DNA of 64,000 nt from Ampullaceana balthica (GCA_944989445.1 CALYLW010001397.1:212894-276893), one strand, 5' to 3'. Shown: positions 24,940-36,705, numbered from the stretch's first letter. Numbers and translations are program-made. Notes: a model not told the origin generated them from the sequence alone.

Positions 24940-25105
24940 ATATTATAAAAGGCAAGTTTCTGTCCTTTCTGGCCCGTCATATATAGCGATTGGTCCCTCA
25001 AACACATATGACTCCTACAGCCAATCACTAACGGAGAAAAATTTACATATTACGCGATGGTTCAAAACGAGTTATTTTTGGTGCAGTTTTTTGTCAAAAT
25101 CCATT
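24940..25105. repeat. Repeat fragment shared with 51.78-52.05 kb
   Basis: Shares GCGATTGGTCCCTCAAA-type sequence, TCCTACAGCCAATCAC, GGAGAAAAATT and GAGTTATTTTTGG with 51.92-52.03 kb. The same style of sequence (genomic stretch with GAGTTACTTTTGG, AATTTACGC) accompanies Helitron ends at 29.7 and 35.1 kb, so it is probably a Helitron fragment. Confidence 0.45.
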
Positions 25106-25189
25106 ATGTTGTTCCCATCTTGAAGTGATGCCTGCCGCTTATTCCAATGATAATTCTGCTTTTTCCTTGATGGTCGTAAGAGTTGTAAG

Positions 25190-25390
25190 TGTTGTTTATT
25201 TTTTTGTTTCTGTTATTGTTGTTGTTGCTTTTTTTTGGTTTTTTTTTGTTTTGTTTTTGTTGTTTTGTGGTTGTTATTGTTCTTGTTTTGTTGTTGTTGG
25301 TGTTGTTGTTGTTGTTGTCTTGTTGTTTTTGTTTGTTGCTGTTGCTGTTGTTGTTTTGTTGTTGTTGCTTTGCTGTTGTTGTTGTTATCC
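25190..25390. repeat. (TTG)n-like low-complexity tract
   Basis: Imperfect TTG/TTTTG repeats. All long open frames across it (poly-N/Q/K on one strand, poly-V/L/F on the other) follow from the repeat and are not genes. Confidence 0.9.
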
Positions 25391-25675
25391 ACATCCCTTT
25401 CCCTGCGATGACAATGTCCTGCAAACGCTTCAGCATAACAACTACCAAAAAATAGCTTCCATGAACTTCACAGTTCACCCTACACTTATTCCCGTCCTTG
25501 GGTGGCCCAAAAAAGATAGACAAAAAATTTTTTTTTAATTTTCTTTGATTTAAACCCCACATTTGATTACCACCAAAAAAGTAGTCCGAAATATAAAATT
25601 CATAATTTGCAATTCCAACACCTCACAGCCACCACATAGAAAATCGTCTATAAAAAGTCCATCAGCAGGAGCAGT

Positions 25676-27349
25676 GTTTGAGTAAAGCAAATAATCGGCG
25701 CTGTGAGAAGCAGATTTCAAATGAAATTGTATTTTCTTACAAAATTGATAAACTGTTTGACATAGCCAATCTGAGTGCTGAAAAACTAACAGAACAAACA
25801 CAAGATTTAGAATTTCTTCGTGACCAAAGTGAGAGAAAAATTGGATACATGGCTGGAGTGGATAAAGCAAAGTGATCGTAAAGCAGTACATTTACTAGCT
25901 GCTACAGCTCATTCTCTTGGTCACCATGTTAGTGACATGACATTAAGTCGAAGTACTGTACAGCTTGTGAGAGCTGAGATTAGGGAAAAAACAGCACATA
26001 AAGTTAAATAATTGTTTGATCCACAAGTACCATTAACTGTACATTGGGATGGAAAATTGCTTCCAGATCTCACAGCCAGGGAGAATTTTGAGAGATTGCC
26101 AGTGATTGTAACAAGACTGCAAATAGAGCGCTTGCTAGGTGTACCAAAATTGGCTTCAGGGACAGATGACAGTCAAGCTCAAGCTGTAGTTGAATGTCTG
26201 AAGGACTGGGGAATTTGTGAAAAAGTAGTAGCATTAAGTTTTGACACAACAGCAAGTAACACTGGGGATTACAAAGGGGGATGTGTTTTAATTGAAAAGC
26301 TGCTTGCCGCCACCATATGATGGAAATTGTTCTGGAAAAAGTGTTCACCGCATTGAAGATAATTGGGCCCTCATCTGGACCTGATATTTAACTTTTTAAA
26401 CGATTTAAAGAAAAGTGTCATTTTATGGAGAAGAGATCCTATGATACTCCAGATGGGATGACTAAAATAGACCTTTTCAAAGAGAACACATTGCAGTTTA
26501 CAAATGACAACCTTCAAATTCGTCACCCACGAGATGATTACAGAGAATTTTTGGAACTGGCTGTCATATTTCTTGGAGGAACACCACCACGTGGGATTCA
26601 TTTCCATGCTCAAGGATCTGTACACAGGGCACGTTGGATAGCAAGAATAATTTATTGCTACAAGATGTGGATGTGTAAGAAGCAGTTTAAGCTGAAGCTT
26701 TCTGAAGAACAAGGACTGTTTCAGTTACTCTGTTTTGTTTCCAGTACTTATATGAAACTGTGGTTTCAAGCCTCAAAGCCAGCAAGGGCGCCATCAAATG
26801 ACCTACAGTTTCTGAAGAATTTCGAAAAATATAACTCCGTTAATTCAGTTATTGGAAAAGCAGCAAAAAAAGCTTTCAGTCGACATGTATGGTATCTAAA
26901 TGAAATTACAGTGGGCCTCGCTTTTTATTTTTAATGAAAATATTGATCCCAAGCAAAATGTTCAGATGCTTAAAAATATGCAAGAAAAACCCGGATCTAC
27001 AAATCGAGCTCAGGGTCCTGATTCCAATGGATTCTATGCAGACCAGCCCATCAGCTTCTTTGTTACAAACAATACAAAGGCATTTTTCTCTATTCTTGCT
27101 TTGCCACTTTCATTCCTGGAGATGTCCCCTGAAACATGGAGCAGCAACAATGAATACAAACATGCAGAAAAGGTTGTAACCAATTTGAAAGTTGTTAATT
27201 ACACAGCCGAAAGAGGATTGAAACTGATTCAGGATTCCAAGAAGTTTTATGCAGAAATGAAGATCAGAACAAAATCTTACTTCAGGTGGTGCAAGAACAC
27301 CGACGATTATATCCGGATGCAAAGAAGACCACAGTGGTTACTGGACTAG
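25676..27349 (+). pseudogene. Broken DDE transposase gene, CxxH class
   Basis: Four collinear pieces with stops and frameshifts between them encode one protein of roughly 550 residues. Recognisable elements in order: KAVHLLAATAHSLGHHVSDM, VHWDGKLLPDL (first Asp), VVALSFDTTASNTGDYKGG (second Asp) and ACRHHMMEIVLEKVF (a C-x-x-H motif), followed by FKRFK, GSVHRARWIARIIYCYKMW and a long C-terminal part. The order D...D...CxxH in an RNase H-like fold occurs in hAT and several other DDE superfamilies. This exact family is common in invertebrate genomes as an unnamed protein, and I cannot assign the superfamily safely. Breaks: in-frame TAA at 26009-26011, a frameshift near 26300, a stop at 26389-26391 and another stop at about 26932. 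It is dead; terminal inverted repeats were not found. Confidence 0.7.
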
Positions 27350-27549
27350 GAAAAAGCAGTCAGTGAATATAACGTCCATAAATAGTAAACACTTTGTTGC
27401 ATTCTATTATTATATTTGTTTTGAGGTTGTTATTTCATGTTTAACACTCAACATTCAACATAAACCATTAAATTACTATTTAGTACTGAATCAATGTTTT
27501 CATTGCCTTTGTACAACCCCTAAATATTTGAAGATTCTGGTTCTTACAA

Positions 27550-28756
27550 TTTTTATTTGCCAAGTTAAATTTCAGATTCATCTATTTAGTTTAAATCTTA
27601 TGCGAAACAGAGATATGCCATTTTATCGCATGTGTTGTTTTCACTTAATGCAGTGCCTTTTAACATTACCTTACTATTTAAAAGATATGGTTTATTAAAT
27701 CATGATTCTTGCCGACCATAATAACTAAATTTACAATTTCATTCCCAATTGTACAAAATAAACATAACTTAAATGTTTTCCGATAGAGCTCTACCACCCT
27801 CGTCACTCAAAATTTAATATATAATTACGAAACTGCATCGTATCACAATTGTTAGTTATATAATATTTGTAACCACGTCTATGAGATAAAGAACATGTGG
27901 CACTATCCCTTTAAAGACAAAAGCTAAGTGACTCAAAGTGCAAATAAACAAAATTATAAATGTACTTTCTAAAACATTTTTTTTTAAAAACCGGTCTTAT
28001 TAAAATGATATCAAATAAATTTGCACACCATGTTTAGAAAATATCGAAAGCTGGCCGAAAAAAATAAAGTCTTGTTATAAAGTGAATGTACTGGACCAAA
28101 ATAACTCCACCTTTTAACGTATTCATAATTGTGATAACAGGGAAATAATATTTAACATTTTTATGTCTCTATATTTTACGATTTATAATTATGGTTTATA
28201 AGAAATGTGTATAACTTCAAAAATGAATCTTTTTTATTTGTTCCCTATTTCGGATAAGGCATCATATTTTGTAAATTATATTCAATGCACACACACACCA
28301 GATTTTATATCTGAAAAATAAAATAAAAATGAAAAAAAAAGATTCGACCGTCTGTTAGTAAGTGCATCTTAAAAATGATTAAAAGGCAATTTTATAAATA
28401 ACCTATGCTATTCTGAATAGAAAGGAATGAACATATAAACATATTCAATTCGCAATTCATATTAATAAGCGTTTTCAAGATCACTTCATTAAATTTAGTC
28501 AAGTTTTGTTAATACGTTTGTTAGCGAAAGTTTATATTGTATAGTGTATATAAAGCTTAAGTAAACTGTTTTAAAGTGTAAGTTTATTTGACATAGGCCA
28601 TCACTTTCGACATAAAATAAACTTGCTACATCTATGGTTTTTCATTAAATATCGAGTTATGAATTACGTTTTTAAAAATACCAATTTTATTCATTGCAAT
28701 TAAAATATTAATACAATGCATCGTGAAAAAAAATAAATAAATAATTTAAACGCATA
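27550..28756. repeat. Large duplicated non-coding segment, copy 1
   Basis: Aligns along its length with 33.38-35.02 kb at high identity (shared stretches such as CCAAGTTAAATTTCAGATTC, GATTCTTGCCGACCATAATA, AACTGCATCGTATCACA, GCCATCACTTTC). A weaker partial third copy follows at 28.85-29.25 kb. No coding capacity. It could be the body of a large non-autonomous Helitron or a segmental duplication. Confidence 0.8.
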
Positions 28757-29570
28757 TGTAATATATAAAACTCAGTTGATATTTTTATGTTTGTTTGTTT
28801 GTATCCATTAAAAAAAGCCACTGCTTTGTTGACAATTTTCCAAAAGATCTCTGCCACTGTCGTCACTAAAAAAGCTCATTTATATATTCGCGACACTGCA
28901 TCGTAACACAATTGTAATTAATACAATATTTGTAACAGCGTCTATGAGATAAAGATAATAAAGATAAATAAAGAAATTATGCTATATTCCTTATTTTAAA
29001 AAACAAACAAAACAAATCAATTTTATGTTAAAAACGCATGTGAAACCATGACAATAATCGGTTTTAAATATGGCCTATGTTAATTCATCATCAAAGGAAT
29101 GAACATTACATATTCAATTTGCAATACAAAATAATTAAGCGTTTTCAGGAGCCATTATTCAGTTTAATCTACTTATGTTAATAGGTCCGGTAGCCTAAGT
29201 TTAAATAGTATAAGTGTATAGGTTATGTAAAAAACAATAGGTTATGTAAAAGACAAACAAAGTATGAGCGTTATATTAATAGGACACAGCTAAATTTAAG
29301 ATGCGTACACGAAAATGTGCGCACAGTAATCAGACGATAAAAGATTTTAGAACGCGCACCGCTAAACATGAAGCCTTGAAAAACATACTAACACAATTGT
29401 TACATAAATAGGTTTTTCTAAAATGTCGAGTTATGGAACAGAAAATAATTAAGACAAATTCGCAATTAAATTTAAACGTGGAAACTATTAAATATAATGC
29501 ATCGTGTGGCAGTTGTAATTAAATATGTTTACTTGTCTATCTAATATTTAGAAAGTAACTGTAAAGAAAA
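28757..29570. repeat. Helitron-like 5' end and partial third copy of the 27.55-kb segment
   Basis: TAATATATAAAACTCAGTTG followed by TGTTTGTTTGTTTG resembles the Helitron 5' end at 35.55 kb. Then GATCTCTGCCACTGTCGTCA and TTTGTAACAGCGTCTATGAG resemble 27.79-27.88 kb. No gene. Confidence 0.45.
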
Positions 29571-29998
29571 TGACAATTCTTTGTACTACACAGCTCAAAT
29601 TATGAAGCGTACACGTAAATGTGCGCACCATAATTAGACATTATACTATTTTTTGAATGCGCACTGCTGAAAATAAAGTATTGGGGAAAAAAACGTCACC
29701 AAAAGTAACTCGCTTTGAACGGCATTTGAACGTCCGCGTAAATTTGTTCAATACAGAAATGAGGTTAAATTTTTTATTCTTTGTCTCTGCATTTTCTGAT
29801 TATTTAATTTACGGCATTCGGGAAAAAGGGACAATTACAAAAACTAACTTAAAACCACCTTCAGGGTAAAAGAAACCGTCCAGCGAAATTTGGTCCCTGT
29901 CCGTCATTTGGTTTTTCCGTGGCTGTCTAACAGAAAGTCGAAAAGTGAAACATACAAACATACAAACATACAAACATACAAACATTTGAGCTTTATAT
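29571..29998 (-). mobile_element. Helitron fragment, 5' end at right
   Basis: Contains AACGTCACC then AAAAGTAACTCGCTTTGAAC and the CATACAAA microsatellite at 29.95-29.98 kb, and ends TTGAGCTTTATATATTAAGA. Read on the minus strand this is a Helitron-style 5' end (TCTTAATATATAAAGCTCAA followed by a short tandem repeat). The same fragment lies at 35.06-35.40 kb and, reversed, at 35.55-35.93 kb. Confidence 0.6.
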
Positions 29999-30001
29999 AT
30001 T

Positions 30002-30703
30002 AAGATACTAGGGCTGCGGAAATTAACGATTAATTTCTCGATTAAGCGTTAATTTTTTTTATCGATTAAAATTATTTTAATCGATAAAAATTCGATTAAA
30101 ATTAAAGAATATATTTATAATATTTTTTAAAATTTTTATTATTAAATAATTAATTATTAATAATTAATAACAATTTATATATATTTTTTACGTACACACT
30201 CATCCCGCGTAATATTATAATTTATTTTAATAATTTATGTGGACCGGCAGTCGTCAACTAAAAAACGCCTGACAGCATCAGCGCAGTTAAATTTCAACAT
30301 ATGACTGGAAAGTTGAACAAAAAATCTTGTTTTTAAGCTAACTGTGTATGGCAAAGTCAAAGATGGTGAAAGAGTTTACTGTGTTAACTGCCATAAACAA
30401 TTCTCTTTTAAAGGATCAAAATATTGCTGATGTACCACCTTCAGCACAAAAATCCGATCAAGTATCAACACATTTTCATAAAATTTAGTTCAAAATATTC
30501 TTAATTTTCAACGTCTGTGAGACAGGGGAAATAACTCAATAAAATTTTTAAAAAGTCAATTACCTGTTTTTCATACTTCCCTTGAAATGTTTAATGACAT
30601 CTTACATTTCTATTTTTGGCTTTTATCAAAATTAACGATTAATTAATCGTTAATTTGTCAAAAGTAAACGATTAAATTTAAATTAATCGATAACAGCCCT
30701 ATA
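30002..30703 (+). mobile_element. ZBED/hAT-like element with BED zinc-finger remnant
   Basis: Termini TAGGGCTGCGGAAATTAACG and AATCGATAACAGCCCTA are inverted repeats matching 11.14 and 24.04 kb. Inside, at about 30.34-30.42 kb, a short frame reads KVKDGERVYCVNCHKQFSFK, which has the C-x2-C pair and flanking aromatic pattern of a BED finger from a ZBED/hAT transposase. The frame ends in a stop soon after, so only a relic remains. Confidence 0.75.
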
Positions 30704-30707
30704 ATAA

Positions 30708-31335
30708 ATATAATAGCCCAAGTCATAGGTTGGAGTATAGATCCGAAGCGCAGAGACGTCATTTGGTTAGCTTATATTTGAATATATATACAAACAAGTA
30801 CATGGCGCGAATCAGGAGGTGTGCAAAATTCTAAAAATTCTAAAAGATTTTTTTTGTCAATATCATATGACGTCATAGTTTAGCTTATATTTTAATTTGT
30901 GAAAAGAGGGCGATGTAAAAAGAGGATTTAAGGATTTATCATTATAAAATACTTTGTGTACATTGCAGGAAGTTTAATATTTCGTATTTATAAAACACGG
31001 ATAAGTTACTTGGGATTTTTACCCACCAAAAAGTGGGCGTCGTAGTCGCCCCACAGCCCAAGTGGGCGTCGTAGGTGCACTAAAACCCGTTGTTATTATT
31101 ATAGTTACTATTGTTTAGCGAATTTGGATAGAGTTAGAGGTTAGTGGCGATGGACTAGGTTCATTAACAAAAAAGTGGATATATTTGTTGCAAGAGAAGT
31201 TATAATGTGTAGTGTTTCTGCGCTCTACTTTGAACTTAGAAATCTGTTTTAATACACAATTTTTAGTAAGTTTTCGTACTAGTGAATATAATACAAATTG
31301 CGCACCACTTGATACACACTCTTAGCAACATAATC
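30708..31335 (+). mobile_element. Helitron-like element (family H2), copy 1
   Basis: Begins near AATATAATAGCCCAAGTCA and shares GACGTCAT, TAGCTTATATTT, GTGTGCAAAATT, AAGTTACTTGGG and the GTGGGCGTCGTAGG motif with 51.23-51.71 kb. A reversed copy lies at 42.37-42.84 kb, where the outer end reads ACTAGTGTATTACCCG, the complement of a Helitron 3' terminus (CTAGT). Right boundary here uncertain. Confidence 0.5.
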
Positions 31336-31925
31336 CCAGTCATGAATGAAAATCTTAAGACGTAAAATATAATGCAGCGTGTTTCATTTAAAAAAATCAA
31401 TGTTTTTTCTTAAACAAAAACGGAATTTAAATCTAGTTAATTTTAAAAATACAAATACTGAACGTTACATTTGACAGATGTCATGGCATAATTTCAAATA
31501 CTTTTTCAAAATTAATATGATATCAATACTCAAGTTCGACATTAATAAAATAAAACACCATTTATTCAATGTATTTGAAATTTAAAACGAAATATGCCTT
31601 GATTTTTTTCCTTAAAAAATTGACACAATTTTTGCAAGGAAGAATAATTTTCAATGTTCACAATTTCAGTCTTATTTTTATGAGAAAATATCCTTATTAT
31701 TATAATTACTGTTGTTTAACTAATTTCCATTCAACAAGAGATGTTAAATAAAATTCCTACAAATTAATCTTAGAATAGCCCACTTGTTTTTCAACTATTT
31801 TTTAAACAGTTTTTTATGTACTCGCAACGATAATTTCCGGAAACACTGAGAACAATGACGTCATTTTCTCCGACCCCATCACTTGGTATTATGGATCTCT
31901 CTGACGTCCGCCCTTAGGGTATCTA
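31336..31925. other. No gene seen
   Basis: AT-rich sequence; GC content rises from about 31.85 kb into the following open frames. Confidence 0.4.
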
Positions 31926-31929
31926 CTGC

Positions 31930-32635
31930 TTGAAAACTTTGGTTGCGCCGAGGTGCGCAACGATCGCACGTCGCACAATCAAGATGTCGACACTTTCTAA
32001 CTCTATCTGCGAGTCAAGAGAGCAAGTCTTGTTGCGCACCATCACCGCTCCATCGGTGTTACCTTCAACCTCAAACTTCCTGAAGAGGATGAAGACGAAA
32101 ATTAAAAGGTCACTCACGTGTTGTTTTCCACGTTTGTGCCGGAAGAGAAAGGAAGTCAGCCCCTTCCGAGATGTGAATCCTGTCATTGGATCTCTGTCCG
32201 GGGAATCTCTCGAAAACCTCTACCCTGAATCCGGGGGGATCTCTCTCAAGTCATGAAACGGAATACATCGTGACGTCATCTGACGGAAGTATCACGAGCT
32301 CCGTTGAATCTCGACCAAACTACATGAGCCTCTTCGAAAGACTCGGCGGGTTTACTGACTGGCCACAGCCGATTTTCGAGGCGACGAACTCTCAGAAGAG
32401 ACTAACATGTCAGAGTGTCGCCACAAAGGAAAGCGTTGTGGACGTCCGGTCTGGGGCTGGTGACCGCCCATTGCCCCCTGCCTGCACGCTAACTGTTGCG
32501 ATCCCGTATAAGCCGCTCTACGTGCCTCCGCCAATCAAAGGAAGCCTAGAAACGAAGAGCGACTGGATCATCATAGCAACCGTGTTAAGCATCGTCGTGG
32601 AGATTATCTTCCAGTGCTGCGTTCTAAGCTACTGA
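31930..32635 (+). CDS. Hypothetical protein with C-terminal membrane anchor, one frameshift
   Basis: Two overlapping open frames (31930-32256 and 32186-32635) read as one protein if the frame changes near a run of six G at about 32234-32239, where the first frame reads ENLYPESGG and the second continues SLSSHETEYIVTSSDG. An internal methionine at 31984 (MSTLSNSICESREQ) is an alternative start. The N-terminal half has a basic, cysteine-bearing patch (KRSLTCCFPRLCRKRK). The C-terminus is a hydrophobic helix ending at the stop (DWIIIATVLSIVVEIIFQC), which predicts a tail anchor. The GC content and balanced amino-acid use differ clearly from the surroundings, which argues for real or recent coding. 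I do not recognise the family. It may be a single-exon gene, a terminal exon or a retrocopy; the frameshift may be real or a homopolymer sequencing error. Confidence 0.45.
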
Positions 32636-32857
32636 GAAGCTCCGACGCTATTCACATCTTTCCTGGCGACACAACACCAAATCACCGCGAGAAAGAAAAT
32701 CTTCCCAAATTTTACCGAGAGATAAATAAAAAAAATCCCGTGAGAATGAAGAAAACTCAAGAATTAAACCAAGACAGAACAAACCAAATACAGTGATAAT
32801 GAATATTCTGCTTTAAAGGAGCAGATTCAAGCCCAGAGAGGCAAGGAGAGGAGAAAA

Positions 32858-33008
32858 ACCTCACCACAATCCCAAGTCAATCCCCACCGTAATCCCAAGT
32901 CAAACCTCACCACAATCCCAAGTCAATCCCCACCGTAACCCCAAGTCAAACCTCACCACAATCCCAAGTCAATCCCCACCGTAACCCCAAGTCAAACCTC
33001 ACCACAAC
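32858..33008. repeat. 46-bp minisatellite, about 3 units
   Basis: Alternating CCTCACCACAATCCCAAGTC and AATCCCCACCGTAACCCCAA blocks repeat with a period of about 46 bp, just downstream of the hypothetical gene. Confidence 0.85.
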
Positions 33009-33233
33009 CCGTGACAAGCGAATGAACCAATAAAACCAAGACTTCAAAAATCAAATACCAGACCGCGACGATTGTTCCATCCATTCTTATGGATTGGTTC
33101 TTAAGTTTCACCCAAAATTTATTTAAAAAAAAAGCACATTCCGTAGGCAACTACAAATGGCCATAGAAGATAAGCGGAGTATCGAAAAGGTTTTACTTGA
33201 AAAAAAGTAATTACAATGTTTTTCCGCGGCCCT

Positions 33234-33303
<70 letters not shown>
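33234..33303. repeat. (TA)n microsatellite
   Basis: About 35 TA dinucleotides with one interruption. Confidence 0.95.
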
Positions 33304-33305
<2 letters not shown>

Positions 33306-33379
33306 TAGAAAAATACCAGCACTTTGTAGCGGGAGTGTGCTGACCCTTTATCCAAGTATTAGTTGCTGGTTATTACACT

Positions 33380-35022
33380 TTTTATTTGCCAAGTTAAATT
33401 TCAGATTCATCTATTTAGTTAAAATCTTATGAGAAACAGAGATATGCCATTTTAACGCGTGAGTTGTTTTCACTTAATGCAGTGCCTTTTAACATAACCT
33501 TACTATTTAAAAGATATGATTTATTAAATAATGATTCTTGCCGACCATAATAACTAAATTTACAATTTCAATCCCACTTGTACAAAATTAACATAACTTA
33601 TAGGTTTTCCGAAAGAGCTCTACCGCCCTCGTCACTCAAAAATGTAATATATAATTACGAAACTGCATCGTATCACATTGTAAGTTATATAATATTTGTA
33701 ACCACGTCTATGAGATAAAGAACATGTGACACTATCCCTTTAAAAGGCAAAAGCTAAGTGACTCATAGCGCAAATAAACAAAATTAATAATGTAATTTCT
33801 AAAATACTTTAAAAAAAAACTGGTCGTATTAAAATGATATAAAAAAAAATGTGCACACCATATTTAGACAATATATCTTACTGAACTTTTGTCGGTCTAC
33901 TCACCCACTCGCCAGCTACGATCTTCTGCAGACACACGCGTTCTCTCTGTTCCTACGACACGCACCAAAACATGTGGTGAAAGGTCGTTCTCTTTTTGTG
34001 CAGCCAAACAATGGAATTCTCTACCATTACACATACGTAGTATTCAAACAACCAAGTCCTTCAAGACTGCACTTAAGACACATCTTTTCAAAATTTATTT
34101 TCAAAATTAATGAAACATTTCTTGTAAATGATTAACGTAGCGTATGTATAATGTACTGTAATTTTTGTGTTTGTTATGATATGAAAGTTAATTTAATACT
34201 TATAGGTATGTAATTTCTTTCATGTAACGCGCTGTGAGCCCAGTTCCTTACTGGGATACAGCACTATATAAATAATCAATTTATTATTATTATTATTAAT
34301 ATAGAAAGCTGGCCGCATAAAATAAAGTCTTGTTATAAAGTAAATGTAATGGACCAAAATAACTCCTCCTTTTGACGTATTCGTAATTGCCGTAACAGGG
34401 AAATAATATTTAACATTTTTATGTCTCTATATTTTACGATTTATATTTACGGTTTATAAGCAATGTGTATAATTTCAAAAATGAATCTTTTTTTTTGTTC
34501 CCTATTTCGGATAAGTCATCATAATTTGTAAATTATATTCAATGCACACACACACACCAGATTTTATATCTGAAAAAAAGAACAAAAAATGAAAAAAAAA
34601 GATTCAACCGTCTGTTAATAAGTGCATCTTAAAAATGATTACAAGGCAATTTTAGAAATGGCCTATGCTATTCTGAATAGAAAGGAATGAACATAAAAAC
34701 ATATTCAATTCGCAATTCATATTAATAAGCGTTTTCAAGATTACTTCATTAAATTTAGTCAACTTTTGTTAATACGTTCGTTAGCGAAAGTTTATAATGT
34801 ATAGTGTATATAAAGCTTAATTAAACTGTTTTAAAGTGTAAGTTTATTTGACATAGGCCATCACTTTCAAATTAAAATAAACTGGCTACATCTATGGTTT
34901 TTAAGTAAATGTCGAGTTATGAATTAAATTTTTTAAAATCCCAATTTTATTCATTGCATGTAAAATATTAATAAAATGCATCGTGAAAATAATTGAAATA
35001 AAATAATTTAAACGCATATGTA
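33380..35022. repeat. Large duplicated non-coding segment, copy 2
   Basis: Second copy of 27.55-28.75 kb. It differs chiefly by a 430-bp LINE fragment inserted at about 33.87 kb. Confidence 0.8.
33872..34303 (+). mobile_element. CR1/L2-like LINE, 3' end
   Basis: One frame reads LRSSADTRVLSVPTTRTKTC and then FCAAKQWNSLPLHIRSIQTT and FKTALKTHLFK. This is the usual C-terminus of CR1/L2/Rex-type reverse transcriptases (consensus APxLWNSLPxxIR...FKxxLKTHLF). After the stop come TGTGAGCCCAGTTCCTTACT and a 3' tail of ATT repeats. The host sequence resumes exactly where copy 1 of the duplicated segment continues, with AATAT at both junctions. Confidence 0.85.
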
Positions 35023-35059
35023 ATATCTAAAGCTCAGTTTAAAGCTCAGTATTGGCTTT

Positions 35060-35398
35060 GAGGAAGAAAAACGTCACCAAAAGTAACTCGCTTTGAACGG
35101 CATTTGAACATCCGCGTAAATTTGTTCAATGCAGAAATGGGGTTACATTTTTTATTCTTTGTCTCTGCATTTTCTGATTATTTAATTTACGGCATTCGGG
35201 CAAAAGGGACAATTACAAAAACTAACTTAAAACCACCTTCAGGGTAAAAGGAACCGTCCTGCCAAATTTGGTCCCCGTACGTCAATTTGGTTTTTCCGTG
35301 GCTGTCTAACAGAAAGTCGAAAAAGTGAAACATACAAACATACAAAAATACAAACATACAAACATACAAAGATACAAACACCAACTGAGCTTTATATA
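35060..35398 (-). mobile_element. Helitron fragment, 5' end at right
   Basis: Ends CCAACTGAGCTTTATATATT AGA; on the minus strand this is TCTAATATATAAAGCTCAGT followed by CATACAAA-type tandem repeats. It contains the AAAAGTAACTCGCTTTGAAC block shared with 29.7 kb. Confidence 0.65.
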
Positions 35399-35547
35399 TT
35401 AGATAATGGCTCCGTCTAATCCGGCCATTTTTACAAATCTGACCCGGCTTCGGCTGCGGCCGGAATTCGCTTAATAAATCTGTCCGAATCCAGCTCCGGT
35501 CGAATTTTAAAATTTGAATCCGGTACAGACCTAGTTACGATATCTAA
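35399..35547. other. Spacer between two facing Helitron ends
   Basis: Unique sequence with CCGG-containing repeats (TCCGGCCATT, GAATCCGGTAC). No gene. Confidence 0.4.
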
Positions 35548-35940
35548 TATATAAAGCTCAGTTGGTGTTTGTATGTTTGTATGTTTGTATGTTTGTATGT
35601 TTGTATGTTTCTTTGTTTGTACGTTTGTATGTTTGTATGTTTGTATGTTTCACTTTTCGACTTTATGTTAGATAGCCACGGAAAAACCCAATTACGGACG
35701 GGGACCAAATTTGGCAGGACGGTTCCTTTACCCTGAAGGTGGTTTTAAGTTAGTTTTTGTAATTGTCCCTTTTGCCCGAATGCCGTAAATTAAATAATCA
35801 AACAATACAGAGACAAAGAATTAAAAAATTAACCTCATTTCTGTATTGAACAAATTTACGCGGACGTTCAAATGCCATTCAAAGCGAGTTACTTTTGGTG
35901 ACGTTTTTTTTTCCCCCCAATACTTTATTTTCAGCGGTGG
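35548..35940 (+). mobile_element. Helitron fragment, 5' end at left
   Basis: Begins TCTAATATATAAAGCTCAGT then TTTGTATG repeats, and is the inverted copy of 35.06-35.40 kb. The two 5' ends face each other across about 150 bp. Confidence 0.65.
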
Positions 35941-36705
35941 GCATTCAAAAATTATTCAAAGGACTGATGATGATGATGATGAGAGACGTGAAATGGCTGT
36001 CATAATAACTGTTGAAAGATGCTACAATTTGGAAATACATACTTAGAATTTATATAATTATTTCTCAAGTTTTAAATAATAAACGGATTCCTTGACTAAA
36101 TCTGAAACGTTTTATTCCTAATACTAGAATTTCTGATTAGCTAAACTTTTCACTTTGGTTAATACTAATATATTAATATACTGTCTTTTTCAGTCTACTT
36201 CAATTTCTAGCTGATTTAAGTTTTTATGTATGCTATAACCATTTCAGATGTTTTCAAATCTCACGAAGTTGAATTGAACAGTGAATATTTATCGGATGAT
36301 TTATTGTTCGTTTGGAGCAGGAAATGCCCAAGGCTCAAATTAATTCACATTATCGTTTCCCCTCAAAGTATGTTATTATTACGAATAAATATATTAAAAA
36401 TACATATACTGTAATTTCGTGGAATAGTAATTTTAGTTATATTATAAACAATATTTGTATTGATTGGCAATGCTTTGAACTTAGTATAAAGTCACTGAAA
36501 GAAAATTAATTTTTATGTGATCCCTTAAAAATAAAGATTGTGATGCGATAAGTAACGCTTAATTTGGAAGAGAATTCTTTTAATGAAATGAGGACAGCAC
36601 AACTTTTAAAGATACTATTTCTACTTTTGTCTTTAAATACCACAAATAGTTTTAATCTATCCATTTACTAATTAAGTCATTTTTTGAAAACTTGTCTATT
36701 TGAGA

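Noticed and set aside
25104..25562. Asn/Gln/Lys-rich 152-residue frame on the minus strand
   Set aside because: Produced by the TTG-rich low-complexity tract; the opposite strand is equally open.
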